Positions 40,550-49,422 of a stretch of DNA of 64,000 nucleotides are shown here, piece after piece. The notes under the pieces were generated by a model. The model was not told the DNA's origin and ran no database searches. It saw only the letters and a list, made by a program, of their open reading frames with translations. The position numbers and the translations under genes are program-made. Numbering within the stretch: the first letter of the stretch is position 1; every line of letters starts with the position of its first letter. Source of the stretch: Virgisporangium aurantiacum (GTDB taxonomy: Bacteria; Actinomycetota; Actinomycetes; Mycobacteriales; Micromonosporaceae); the NCBI RefSeq assembly GCF_016863635.1, contig NZ_BOPG01000082.1:44141-108140 (forward strand), written 5' to 3'.

Positions 40550-41278
40550 CTACGACAGATCGTGTGAAGCGGCGATCACGGCGTCGCCCCAGAAGCGGAC
40601 ATGCGCCGCCGTCCGTTCCTCCGCCAACCCGGCCTCGGCGGCCGCGATCGCGTCGTAGATCGCCTGGTGTTCGGCGATGAGGCGGGGCCGCACCGACGAC
40701 CAGTCGTTCGCCACCAGGGCCACGTCGGCGATCAGTGACCGCAGTGTGCTGTCCGCCGCCGTCTCCACCAGGTTCACCAGCCGGTTCCCGGCGGAGCGCA
40801 CCAGCGTCACGTGGAAGCTGGCGTCGAGTTGGTGGAACGAGGCCTGGTCGAGCGCCGGGTCGGCCATCCGGTCGAGCAGCGACCGCAGCGTCTCCAGGGC
40901 GGATCCGGGGTCGGACGCCAGCCGCCGCACCGCGTTGGTCTCCAGCATCACGCGGAACTCGACCACGTCGGCCAGCGGCACGTGCCGCAACGCCACCAGC
41001 AGGTCGAGAACGGTGGTGAACGCGTTGCCGGGCTCGCTGAGCAGCACGGCGCCGTTGTCGGCGCCCCGTCGCGTCCCCACCAGGCCCAACGCTTCGAGGA
41101 CCCGCAGCGCCTCGCGGACCGATGCGCGCGACACCCCGAACTGTGACGCCAGTTCCCGCTCCGACGGGAGGCGGGATCCGGCCCGCAGATGACCCGCGCC
41201 GATGGCCTCCTTCAGCTGGAGAAGGATGGCCTCGAAGGCGCGCGGCGTGCTGATCGGCCGGAACGCGGGTGCTGACAT
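40550..41278 (-). CDS. FadR-subgroup GntR regulator of the glycolate operon
   Basis: A 242-residue GntR protein. The winged HTH covers about 10-75 (IGAGHLRAGSRLPSERELASQFGVSRASVREALRVLEALGLV). An FCD domain follows at 90-225 with metal-ligand candidates in FHVTLVRSAGN and EHQAIYDAI. It is divergent from glcDEF-aceB, and the shared 87-base gap holds a perfect FadR-type operator. In E. coli the glc operon is controlled by GlcC of the same family, so this is probably the functional equivalent, responding to glycolate or a related acid. Repressor or activator cannot be decided from sequence. Confidence 0.9.
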   Translation of the reverse strand: MSAPAFRPISTPRAFEAILLQLKEAIGAGHLRAGSRLPSERELASQFGVSRASVREALRVLEALGLVGTRRGADNGAVLLSEPGNAFTTVLDLLVALRHVPLADVVEFRVMLETNAVRRLASDPGSALETLRSLLDRMADPALDQASFHQLDASFHVTLVRSAGNRLVNLVETAADSTLRSLIADVALVANDWSSVRPRLIAEHQAIYDAIAAAEAGLAEERTAAHVRFWGDAVIAASHDLS

Positions 41279-41300
41279 CCAGGCGAGGGTACAACGAGTG

Positions 41301-41337
41301 TTGACCCTGTCACCGGCTTGGTCCTATGGTCAGACCA
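41301..41337 (+). promoter_or_regulatory. Promoter and FadR-type operator of the glycolate operon
   Basis: TTGACC (41301-41306) stands 17-18 bases before CTATGGT (41324-41330). TGGTCAGACCA (41327-41337) is an 11-base palindrome that matches TNGTNNNACNA at every fixed position and overlaps the -10 element. A wider pair TTGGTC/GACCAA (41318-41323 and 41333-41338) shares it. A regulator bound here would cover the -10 box of the glcD promoter and could also affect its own gene. Confidence 0.7.
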
Positions 41338-41365
41338 ATGCCGCCGTAACCCGACCGGGGGCCCT

Positions 41366-42811
41366 GTGGAACCTCTGATCCAGAAGCTGCGCGACATCGT
41401 GGGCGATGAGTGGCTGTTCACGCATGAGCACCAGCTCCGCACCTACGAGTCCGACGGACTGCTCCAGTACCACGCCCTGCCCGCCGTTGCGGTTCTTCCG
41501 GGCGACGGGGAGCAGGTCCGCGCCGTGGTGATGGCGTGCGCCGACGCCAACGTGCCGTGGGTTCCCCGGGGGGCCGGATCGGGGCTGTCCGGCGGCGCCC
41601 TGCCGGTGGCCGACGGCGTGCTCATCGTCCTCTCCCGGCTCACGAAGGTGCTGGAGATCGACCTCGACAACGGGCGGGTGTGCGTGGAGCCCGGCGTCAC
41701 CAACGTGTCGGTGTCGGCCGCCGTGGCGCCGGACTTCTTCTACCCGCCCGACCCGTCGAGCCAGATCGTGTGCACCATCGGCGGCAACGTCGCCGAGAAC
41801 TCGGGTGGCGCGCACTGCTTCAAGTACGGCTTCACGACGAACTACGTCACCGGCCTCACCGTCGTCCTGTCGGACGGCGAAGAGATCGAACTCGGCGGTC
41901 CGGAACTCGACGCGCCGGGCTACGACCTGCTGGGCGCGTTCGTCGGTGCGGAGGGCACGCTCGGCATCGCGACGAAGGTCTGGCTGCGCGTCGTGCCGGT
42001 GCCCGAGTCGACCCGCACGCTCGTCGCGTTCTTCGACAGCACCCGCCAGGCCGGCGAGGCCGTGTCGGAGATCGTGCAGGGCGGCGTCGTGCCGGGCGCG
42101 ATCGAGATGATGGACGCGGTGACGATCGCCGCCGCCGAGGCGATGGCCCACGCCGGTTACCCGGTGGGCCGGGGTGCGGCGTTGCTGGTCGAACTCGACG
42201 GGTCCGAGCAGGAGTGCGTCGCCCAGTTCGACGAGGTCGTCGCGATCTGCCGGCGGTGCGGGTCCGACGACGTGCGGGTCAGCCGCGACGAGGCCGAGCG
42301 CGCGCTCTTCTGGAAGACGCGCAAGGCCGCGTTCCCGGCGATGGGACGCATGTCGCCCAACTACTTCGTGCAGGACGGCGTGATCCCCCGCACGAAGCTG
42401 CCCGACGTGCTGACCCGCATCGACGAGCTCGCGCAGACCTACGGCCTCACCGTCGCGAACGTCTTCCACGCCGGCGACGGCAACCTGCACCCGCTGGTCT
42501 GCTACGACGGCCGGGTGGCCGGGGAGGCCGAGAAGGCGGAGGAGCTGTCGGGCCGCATCCTCGACGTGTGCCTGGAGGCCGGCGGCTCGATCACCGGCGA
42601 GCACGGGGTGGGCGTCGACAAGAAGAAGCACATGCCGAAGATGTTCGCCGAGGCCGACCTCGACGCGTTCCAGCGCCTGCGGTGCGCGTTCGACCCGGCC
42701 CGGCTGGCCAACCCCGGCAAGGTGATGCCGACGCCGCGGCTGTGCGGCGAGGTGCCCGGGCCGTACCGGCAGCATCCCCTCGAAAAGGCCGGACTGGCGG
42801 AGCGCTTCTGA
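41366..42811 (+). CDS. glcD: Glycolate oxidase subunit GlcD (FAD-linked)
   Basis: A 481-residue flavoprotein of the FAD-binding type 4 family. The FAD site includes VPRGAGSGLSGGALP near residue 70 and CTIGGNVAENSGGAHCFKYG near 140. The C-terminal oxidase domain has NVFHAGDGNLHPLV near 365 and ITGEHGVGVDKK near 410, all GlcD hallmarks. It oxidises glycolate (or D-lactate) to the oxoacid. I start at GTG 41366, which has GGGGG four bases upstream, instead of the earlier 41318 frame that runs through the operator. glcE follows with a one-base overlap. Confidence 0.92.
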   Translation: MEPLIQKLRDIVGDEWLFTHEHQLRTYESDGLLQYHALPAVAVLPGDGEQVRAVVMACADANVPWVPRGAGSGLSGGALPVADGVLIVLSRLTKVLEIDLDNGRVCVEPGVTNVSVSAAVAPDFFYPPDPSSQIVCTIGGNVAENSGGAHCFKYGFTTNYVTGLTVVLSDGEEIELGGPELDAPGYDLLGAFVGAEGTLGIATKVWLRVVPVPESTRTLVAFFDSTRQAGEAVSEIVQGGVVPGAIEMMDAVTIAAAEAMAHAGYPVGRGAALLVELDGSEQECVAQFDEVVAICRRCGSDDVRVSRDEAERALFWKTRKAAFPAMGRMSPNYFVQDGVIPRTKLPDVLTRIDELAQTYGLTVANVFHAGDGNLHPLVCYDGRVAGEAEKAEELSGRILDVCLEAGGSITGEHGVGVDKKKHMPKMFAEADLDAFQRLRCAFDPARLANPGKVMPTPRLCGEVPGPYRQHPLEKAGLAERF

Positions 42812-43896
42812 TGCTCGAACCATCCACAGTGGACGAAGCCGCGTCCCTCCTGAAGGCCGTCGACGGTCCGGTGCACCCGACAGGCGCGGGCTCGCACGGG
42901 ATCCCGGTTCTCGGCGAACCGTTGAGCACGCGCCGGCTGAACCGGATCCTCGAACACAACCCCGGCGACTTCACGGCCGTCCTCGAAGCCGGTGTGCCGC
43001 TCGCCGAGGCGCAGGCGGCGTTCGCCACGGCCGGCCAGTGGCTCGCGCTCGACCCGCCCGGCGGCGGAACGATCGGCGGCCTGGTCGCCACGGCCGACTC
43101 GGGGCCGGCGCGGCACCGGTACGGCGCCGTGCGCGACCTCGTCATCGGGATCACCGTGGTGCTCTCCGACGGCACCGTGGCCCGCGCCGGCGGGAAGGTC
43201 ATCAAGAACGTCGCCGGCTACGACCTCGCGAAGCTGTTCGCCGGCTCGTACGGCACGCTCGGGCTGATCGCCGAGGTGGCGGTGCGCCTGCACCCGCAAC
43301 CGCTGCGCACCGCGACGGTCACCGGCGCCTCCGCCGACCCGGACCGGCTGGCCGCCGCCGCGAAGGCGCTCGCGGCCCGCCCGCTGGAGGCGAGCTGCCT
43401 CGACGTCGCGTGGTCCGGCCACAGTGGACAGCTCCTGGTTCGCTTCGGCGGCCACACCGCCGTCGAGCGCGCCGAGGCGGCCCGCGACCTGCTCGACGGG
43501 CTCGACGACATCGCGGTCGTCAGCGACGACGCCGAGACCTGGGCCGCGCAGCGCGCCCGCCAACGCCGTCCCGACGGCCTGACCCTCAAGGTGTCCGGCC
43601 GCCCCACCGACCTGGCCCGGGTGCTGGCGGTGGCCCGCGACACCGGCGCCGAGGCGGTCGGCCGGGCCGCGCTCGGACTGTTCTGGTTGGGCGGCCCGCC
43701 GACAGCCGAGTGGGTGGCCACGGTCCGCGCGGCCCTCGCGCCGCGGGCGTGCTCCATCGTGGACGGTGTCGTACCCGACGGCGTGGACCCGTGGCCCGCG
43801 CCGGATCCGGGCGCGTTGACGGTCATGCGGCGGGTCAAGGCCCGCTTCGATCCCGCCGGTGTGTTCCGGCCCGGAACGTTCGTGGGAGGGATCTGA
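42811..43896 (+). CDS. glcE: Glycolate oxidase subunit GlcE (FAD-binding)
   Basis: A 361-residue second FAD-binding subunit, shorter than GlcD. GAGSHGIP near 30, DPPGGGTIGGLVATADSGPARHRYG near 75, and KVIKNVAGYDLAKLFAGSYGTLGLI near 130 are GlcE signatures. It lacks the C-terminal HAGDGNLHP oxidase motif, as expected. It forms the GlcDEF complex that feeds electrons to the respiratory chain. Start and stop overlap both neighbours by one base. Confidence 0.92.
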   Translation: MLEPSTVDEAASLLKAVDGPVHPTGAGSHGIPVLGEPLSTRRLNRILEHNPGDFTAVLEAGVPLAEAQAAFATAGQWLALDPPGGGTIGGLVATADSGPARHRYGAVRDLVIGITVVLSDGTVARAGGKVIKNVAGYDLAKLFAGSYGTLGLIAEVAVRLHPQPLRTATVTGASADPDRLAAAAKALAARPLEASCLDVAWSGHSGQLLVRFGGHTAVERAEAARDLLDGLDDIAVVSDDAETWAAQRARQRRPDGLTLKVSGRPTDLARVLAVARDTGAEAVGRAALGLFWLGGPPTAEWVATVRAALAPRACSIVDGVVPDGVDPWPAPDPGALTVMRRVKARFDPAGVFRPGTFVGGI

Positions 43897-45179
43897 TGAC
43901 CGCCTGGGACACCCAGCGGCCCCCGTCGCCCGAGCTCATCAAGGACTGCGTCCACTGTGGATTCTGCCTGCCGACGTGCCCGAGCTACGTGGCGTTCGGC
44001 GAGGAGATGGACTCGCCCCGGGGCCGGATCCTGCTCATGCGGGTGGGCCACGAGGAGGGCGAGAAGCTCTCGCTGCCGATGCTCCAGCACTTCGACCGGT
44101 GCCTCGGCTGCATGGCGTGCGTCACCGCGTGCCCGTCGGGCGTGCAGTACGACCGGCTGATCGAGCAGGTGCGTCCGCAATTGGAGCGCAACGGTCCGCG
44201 GACGCCCGCGGAACGCCGCTACCGTAGGGCGATCTTCGCGTTGTTCACCCACCCCGGCCGGTTGCGCGCGGTGGTGCCGGCGCTCGCGGCGGACAGCCGG
44301 CTGGGCGTGGGACGGCGGTTGGCGGCGCTGATCGGGCGGCGCTTCCCCGCGTCCAAGATGAAGGCCCTCATGACGTTGGCGCCGCGCGTGCCGATCAGCG
44401 CGACCACCCGCCGCCTCGCCACGGTGACCCCGCCCGCGCCCGGCCGCGAGAAGCGCGGGCGGATCGCGCTGATGCAGGGCTGCATCAACCGCGTGCTGTT
44501 CGGCGACGTGAACGCCGCGACCGTGCGGGTGCTCGCCGCCGAGGGGTACGAGGTGCACGCGCCGCGCCGGCCGCGCTGCTGCGGCGCGCTGCAACTGCAC
44601 AGCGGGTTCGAGCCGGAGGCGCTCGGCCTCGCCAAGGAGACGATCGAGGCGTACGAGGACTTCGACGCGATCGCCGTGAACGTGGCCGGCTGCGGCTCGG
44701 CGATGAAGGACTACGGGCACCTGCTGGCCGACGATCCACAGTGGAGCGAGCGGGCGCGGGCGTTTTCTGCCAAGGTGAAAGACGTGCACGAGGTGCTCGC
44801 TTCCGATCCGCCGCAGGCCGCCCGTCATCCGCTGGAGCTGACGGTGGCGTACCACGACGCGTGCCACCTCGCGCACGCGCAGGGGGTGCGGAAGCCGCCA
44901 CGGGAGCTTCTGACGGGGATCCCCGGCCTCACGCTCGTGGAGCCGAAGGAGTGGGAGATCTGCTGCGGCTCGGCCGGCATCTACAACCTCACCCAGCCGG
45001 AGGCGGCGGCGAAACTGGGCGCCCGCAAGGCCGCCAACCTCGCGGCCACCGGTGCACAGGCGATCGCCGCGGCGAACCCCGGGTGCGCGCTGCAGATCAC
45101 GGCGCATATGGCGGATGCCGTGCCGGTCTACCATCCGATGACCCTGCTCGACGCGTCGATCCGAGGAGTGCAACCGTGA
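43896..45179 (+). CDS. glcF: Glycolate oxidase iron-sulfur subunit GlcF
   Basis: A 427-residue protein with two [4Fe-4S] motifs. The first has Cys18, Cys21, Cys24 and Cys28; the second has Cys69, Cys72, Cys75 and Cys79. Two CCG-domain motifs follow (RPRCCGALQLHSG and WEICCGSAGIYNL), which in this family bind a further cluster or quinone-side partner. It passes electrons from GlcD/E to the membrane quinone pool. Stop overlaps the malate synthase start (GTGA). Confidence 0.94.
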   Translation: MTAWDTQRPPSPELIKDCVHCGFCLPTCPSYVAFGEEMDSPRGRILLMRVGHEEGEKLSLPMLQHFDRCLGCMACVTACPSGVQYDRLIEQVRPQLERNGPRTPAERRYRRAIFALFTHPGRLRAVVPALAADSRLGVGRRLAALIGRRFPASKMKALMTLAPRVPISATTRRLATVTPPAPGREKRGRIALMQGCINRVLFGDVNAATVRVLAAEGYEVHAPRRPRCCGALQLHSGFEPEALGLAKETIEAYEDFDAIAVNVAGCGSAMKDYGHLLADDPQWSERARAFSAKVKDVHEVLASDPPQAARHPLELTVAYHDACHLAHAQGVRKPPRELLTGIPGLTLVEPKEWEICCGSAGIYNLTQPEAAAKLGARKAANLAATGAQAIAAANPGCALQITAHMADAVPVYHPMTLLDASIRGVQP

Positions 45180-46750
45180 CCGTTGAATACACGTCGCTGC
45201 CCGAACTCGACGAGCGGACCCGCGCCGAGGTCCTGACCCCCGAGGCGCTGGCGTTCCTGGGCGAGTTGCACGGCCGCTTCAACACCCGCCGCACGGAACT
45301 GCTGGCGGCGCGGCGGGAGCGAATGGCGCCGGAGGACTTCCTGCTGGAGACGCACGACGTGCGGGAGGACGACTGGCAGGTGGCGCCGCCGCGGCCCGAC
45401 TACGCCGACCGGCGCGTCGAGATCACCGGCCCGACCGACCGCAAGCTCGTCATCAACGCGTTGAACTCCGGTGCCAAGGGGTTCATGGCCGACTTCGAAG
45501 ACGCCAACAGCCCCACGTGGAAGAACCAGGCCGAGGGGCACGTCAACCTGATCGACGCGATCGAGGGCACGATCACGTACGAGTCCTCGGAGGGCAAGCG
45601 GTACGCGCTCAAGGAGAATCCGGCCACGTTGCTGGTGCGCCCGCGCGGCTGGCACCTCCCCGAGAACCACCTCACCGTGAACGACGGGCCGATCGCGGGC
45701 GCGTTCATGGACTTCGGGCTCTACGTGTTCCACAACGCGAAGCGGTTGCTGGCAAAGGGATCCGCGCCGTACCTCTACCTGCCGAAGATGGAGCACTTCC
45801 TCGAAGCGCGGCTGTGGAACGACGTCTTCACGTTCACCGAAGACGCGCTGGGCGTCGGGCACGGGTCGATCCGGGCCACCGTGCTCATCGAGACGTTGCC
45901 GGCGGCGTTCCAGATGGAGGAGATCCTGTTCGAGTTGCGCGAGCACTCGTACGGGCTGAACGCCGGCCGCTGGGACTACATCTTCTCGATGATCAAGTCG
46001 TACCGGAACGAGCCGGGCTTCGTGCTGCCCGACCGCACCGACGTCAAGATGACCGTGCCGTTCATGCGTTCCTACGCCGAACTGCTGGTGGCCACCTGCC
46101 ACCGGCGCGGCGCGTTCGCGATGGGCGGCATGGCCGCGCTCATCCCGTCGCGCAAGGACGCGGAGGCGAACAAGCGCGCGATCGAGGCGGTGGAGGAGGA
46201 CAAGCGCCGCGAGGCCGGCGCCGGATTCGACGGGACGTGGGTGGCGCACCCCGACGTGGTGTCGGTGGCGCTGAAGGCATTCGACGACGTCCTCGGCGAC
46301 AAGCCGAACCAGATCGACCGCCAGCGCCCCGACGTGTCGGTGACCGCCGCCCAGTTGCTCGACGCCGGCGCCACACCGGGTGCGATCACCGAGGCCGGCC
46401 TGCGCGGCAACATCGCGGTCGCGTTCCAGTATATCTCGTTCTGGCTCAGCGGGCGCGGCGCCGCCGGCATCAACAACCTCATGGAGGACGCCGCCACGGC
46501 GGAGATCTCGCGATCGCAGATCTGGCAGTGGATCCGGCACCGGTCCACATTGGACAACGGCGCCACCGTGACGCGCGAACTCGTGCTGCGCTACCTCGAC
46601 GAGGAGCTGGCGAAGATCCGCGGCGCGGTCGGCGACGACGTGTGGGAGAAGGGCCGCCCGGCGGAGACCCGCGAGGTGTTCGAAAAGGTCACCCTGGGCG
46701 ACGAGCTGCCGGAGTTCCTCACGCTGGTGGCGTACGAGAAGCTCGGTTAG
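45176..46750 (+). CDS. aceB: Malate synthase A
   Basis: A 524-residue malate synthase of the A type. Signatures include KGFMADFEDANSPTWKNQ near 110, VRPRGWHLPE near 160, VLIETLPAAFQMEEILFELREHSYGLNAGRWDYIFS near 245 and AFAMGGMAALIPSRKD near 310. It condenses glyoxylate with acetyl-CoA to malate. Coupled to glcF by GTGA, it completes the route glycolate to glyoxylate to malate without needing isocitrate lyase in the operon. The stop overlaps the 3' end of the convergent LAL regulator by four bases. Confidence 0.95.
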   Translation: MTVEYTSLPELDERTRAEVLTPEALAFLGELHGRFNTRRTELLAARRERMAPEDFLLETHDVREDDWQVAPPRPDYADRRVEITGPTDRKLVINALNSGAKGFMADFEDANSPTWKNQAEGHVNLIDAIEGTITYESSEGKRYALKENPATLLVRPRGWHLPENHLTVNDGPIAGAFMDFGLYVFHNAKRLLAKGSAPYLYLPKMEHFLEARLWNDVFTFTEDALGVGHGSIRATVLIETLPAAFQMEEILFELREHSYGLNAGRWDYIFSMIKSYRNEPGFVLPDRTDVKMTVPFMRSYAELLVATCHRRGAFAMGGMAALIPSRKDAEANKRAIEAVEEDKRREAGAGFDGTWVAHPDVVSVALKAFDDVLGDKPNQIDRQRPDVSVTAAQLLDAGATPGAITEAGLRGNIAVAFQYISFWLSGRGAAGINNLMEDAATAEISRSQIWQWIRHRSTLDNGATVTRELVLRYLDEELAKIRGAVGDDVWEKGRPAETREVFEKVTLGDELPEFLTLVAYEKLG

Positions 46751-49404
46751 GAAAACAGCTTCGCCAGCTCGATGCGCGACCGGATGCCCAGCCGGACGAA
46801 GATGTTGCGCATGTGGTGGTCCACCGTGCGGGTGCTCAGGTAGAGCCGCGCGGCCACCTCGCGGTTTGTCGCGCCGGCGGCCACCATGCGGGCGATCAGC
46901 ATCTGTTGTGCCGTCAGGGTTTCGGCCGCCGGATCCGCGTCGGCGGCGCGCAGCGCGTCGGTCGTCCTGGCCACCCACGCGTGGAGGCCCAGCCGTTCGA
47001 ACGTGGCCAGGGCCGCCTTGAGCGCGGCGTGGCCCCGCTGGTCGCGGCCGAACAGCAACTCCGTGCGGGCCCGCTCGAAGTCGTTGCCGGCGGCGCGGTG
47101 CAGCCGCAGCGCCTCCCGGAAGGACTCGGCCGCCTCCGGGCTGCCGCGCCGCTGCGCCAGGGCCCGGCAGCGGGCCGCGAGCGCGCGGCGCAGCGGGTCA
47201 CCCGTGGCGTCGGCCCACCGGGTGAAGGCGGTGGTGTCCGTCGGGCCGGCCTCGGCGAGGTCGGGCGCGGCCATCATGTACACGGCGAGCTGCCCCCGAC
47301 CGGTGCGTGGGTCGGCGATCGTGCCGATCCGGGCGGCCGCGTCGGTCGCGCGTCCGGCGGCGAGGTCGAGTAGCGCCAGCGCCCACTCGCTGAGGGCCTG
47401 CGGCCGGTTCATGAGATCGGCGCTGGGTCGCCGGGTGGCCGTCGCCGCGTACCGGCGGCAGGCCGCCTCGTCCCCGTGCCGCGCGGCGAGCACCGCGAGA
47501 AACCCGGCGAACGTGTCGGCGGTGTTGTCCTGGGCGGCGGCCTCGGCCTCGCGCAGGCCGTCGCGGGCGGTGGTCTGTGCGGCGTCGAGCCGGCCCAGCC
47601 AGTACTCGGCGTAGGCGCGGATCTCCAGCGCCCGCGGCCGGGCCGAGACGTCGCCCGCCTCCGCCGCGCGGCCGGCCAGGTGGTCGGCGCCGGCGTCGTC
47701 GGCGAGCAGGAGGCTGGCGGTGGCGGCCCAGGTGAGCGCCGCCGGGTCGGCCGTCGACGAGCCGAGTTCGGCGGCCCGCCGCAACTGCTCGACCGCGTCG
47801 GCATGGCGTCCGCGCAGCATGGCCGCCATCCCGCCGAGATACCGGGCGGCGAGTTCATCGGCCCGGGAGACGCCGGGCCGGGGCGGGGTGGCGGGCCGGA
47901 TCCCGGCGCCGGGCGGAGGCGGGTCGAACAGCGCGGCGGCGCGGCGGGCCAGGCCGGGGAACCGGGCGTGGTTGCCGGCGTAGCAGAGGGCGTCGCCGGC
48001 GAAGGCCAGGGCCCGGAGAGCCGGCGCCGGAGCGAGCCGGTCGGCGGCCGCGAGCAGGGTCCGCAACGCGCCGGCCGGTGCGCCCGCGCGCAGTTCGATC
48101 TCGCCGGCGAGGAGGTCGGCTGCCGGGCCGTGGGGCGTGCGGCGGAGCAGCATCCGGGCCCGGTGCGGTTGGCCGGCCGTCCACGCGAGCCGGGCCGCCG
48201 CGACCAGCCTGGCCGCGGCCACCGCCGGGTCGCTGGTGAGGTCGGCGGCGCGTTCGAGGGCGTCGGCGGCACCGCGGCCGGAAGCGGCCGCGGCGGCCAG
48301 TTCGTCGCCGTCGGCGGTCGAGGGTTCGGCCGTGCCGGCGGTCCGGTGCAGCGCGCACCGCAGGCGGTGCCGCCCCGGGTCGAGCGTTTCGGCGAGCAGC
48401 CGGTGGGCGGCCTGCCGCTGACCCATCGGCGCCTCGTCGTACGTCACCGTGCGGGCCATCGGCTGGGGGAAGGTCAGCCGATCGCCGTGCACCCGGAGCA
48501 CGCCGCACAACTCGGCCGGTGCGAGCGCCGCGAGGTCGGTGCCGCTGGCGTGGGCGGCCCGGACGAGTTCGGTGGCGTCGAGGTGGTCGTCGGCCGCGGC
48601 GAGCAGCAGCAGCCAGCGGGTGTCGGGCGGGAGCAGCGCGAGGCGGGCGCGGTAGGCGCGGCGCAGCGTGCTGTCGAGGGGGAGACCGCGGGGCAGCGGC
48701 GCCTCGCCGCGACGCTGCGCCGGCGTGAGCGACCGGGCCAGGTCGACCAGTGCCTGCGGGTTGCCCCGGGCGAGGTCGACCAGCGCGCCGGCCACGTCGG
48801 AGGGCAGGCCGCCCGGCACCAGGTCGGCGAGCAGGGCGCGGCTCGCGGGCTGGGCCAGCCCGGAGATCCACCGGCACGGCACGCCCGGCACCGGGTCGTC
48901 GGCCGCGCCGTCGCCACCGGCCGTGAACACGACGGCGACCCGGTGCGGCCCGACCCGCCGGGCGACGAACCCGAGCGTGTCGGCCGACGCCGGATCGAGC
49001 AGGTGGGCGTCGTCGACGCAGCACACGACCGGGCCGGCGGCGGCGAGCAGGCGCAGCACGGCCGTCGACAGCCGCAACCGGTCGGCGGGCGGGCACCCGC
49101 CGCCCGAGATGGCCCGCTCCACGAGCGGCGGCAGCCCGGCACCGGCGAGCGGCTGCAGCAACCGGTGCAGGGCGGCGTACGGCAGCGCCGCCTCCTCGGC
49201 CAGGCCGGCGGTGCGCAGGACGGTGCCGTCGGCCGTCGACTCCACGTGCCGCAGCAGCGTCGACTTTCCGGTGCCCGGTTCGCCCCGGATCAGCAGTGCT
49301 CCGCCGCGTCCACCGGCCGCCCGTCGACGGAGCGCGTCGAGCCCGCGCTGATCGGCCGCGCGTCCGCGGATCGGAGTTTTTTGCATGGTCGTTGCAACAA
49401 CCAT
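46747..49404 (-). CDS. LAL-type LuxR regulator with N-terminal ATPase
   Basis: An 885-residue regulator. The N-terminal STAND-type ATPase has Walker A GEPGTGKS at 41-48 and Walker B VVCCVDDAHLLD near 130. A long helical, TPR-like middle follows (about 380-790). The LuxR HTH is at the C-terminus (LTAQQMLIARMVAAGATNREVAARLYLSTRTVDHHMRNIFVRLGI). LAL regulators integrate a ligand or partner signal through ATP-driven oligomerisation and often control secondary metabolism or sugar genes. It follows the P450-like gene by 18 bases on the same strand, so the two are probably co-transcribed. ATG 49386 is an alternative start. Confidence 0.93.
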   Translation of the reverse strand: MVVATTMQKTPIRGRAADQRGLDALRRRAAGGRGGALLIRGEPGTGKSTLLRHVESTADGTVLRTAGLAEEAALPYAALHRLLQPLAGAGLPPLVERAISGGGCPPADRLRLSTAVLRLLAAAGPVVCCVDDAHLLDPASADTLGFVARRVGPHRVAVVFTAGGDGAADDPVPGVPCRWISGLAQPASRALLADLVPGGLPSDVAGALVDLARGNPQALVDLARSLTPAQRRGEAPLPRGLPLDSTLRRAYRARLALLPPDTRWLLLLAAADDHLDATELVRAAHASGTDLAALAPAELCGVLRVHGDRLTFPQPMARTVTYDEAPMGQRQAAHRLLAETLDPGRHRLRCALHRTAGTAEPSTADGDELAAAAASGRGAADALERAADLTSDPAVAAARLVAAARLAWTAGQPHRARMLLRRTPHGPAADLLAGEIELRAGAPAGALRTLLAAADRLAPAPALRALAFAGDALCYAGNHARFPGLARRAAALFDPPPPGAGIRPATPPRPGVSRADELAARYLGGMAAMLRGRHADAVEQLRRAAELGSSTADPAALTWAATASLLLADDAGADHLAGRAAEAGDVSARPRALEIRAYAEYWLGRLDAAQTTARDGLREAEAAAQDNTADTFAGFLAVLAARHGDEAACRRYAATATRRPSADLMNRPQALSEWALALLDLAAGRATDAAARIGTIADPRTGRGQLAVYMMAAPDLAEAGPTDTTAFTRWADATGDPLRRALAARCRALAQRRGSPEAAESFREALRLHRAAGNDFERARTELLFGRDQRGHAALKAALATFERLGLHAWVARTTDALRAADADPAAETLTAQQMLIARMVAAGATNREVAARLYLSTRTVDHHMRNIFVRLGIRSRIELAKLFS

Positions 49405-49422
49405 GCTCCGTAAGTTAACTGA

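Noticed and set aside
46747..49404. Large plus-strand frame (47476-49413) opposite the LAL gene
   Set aside because: Gly/Arg/Gln-rich shadow; the minus strand has full ATPase and LuxR motifs.
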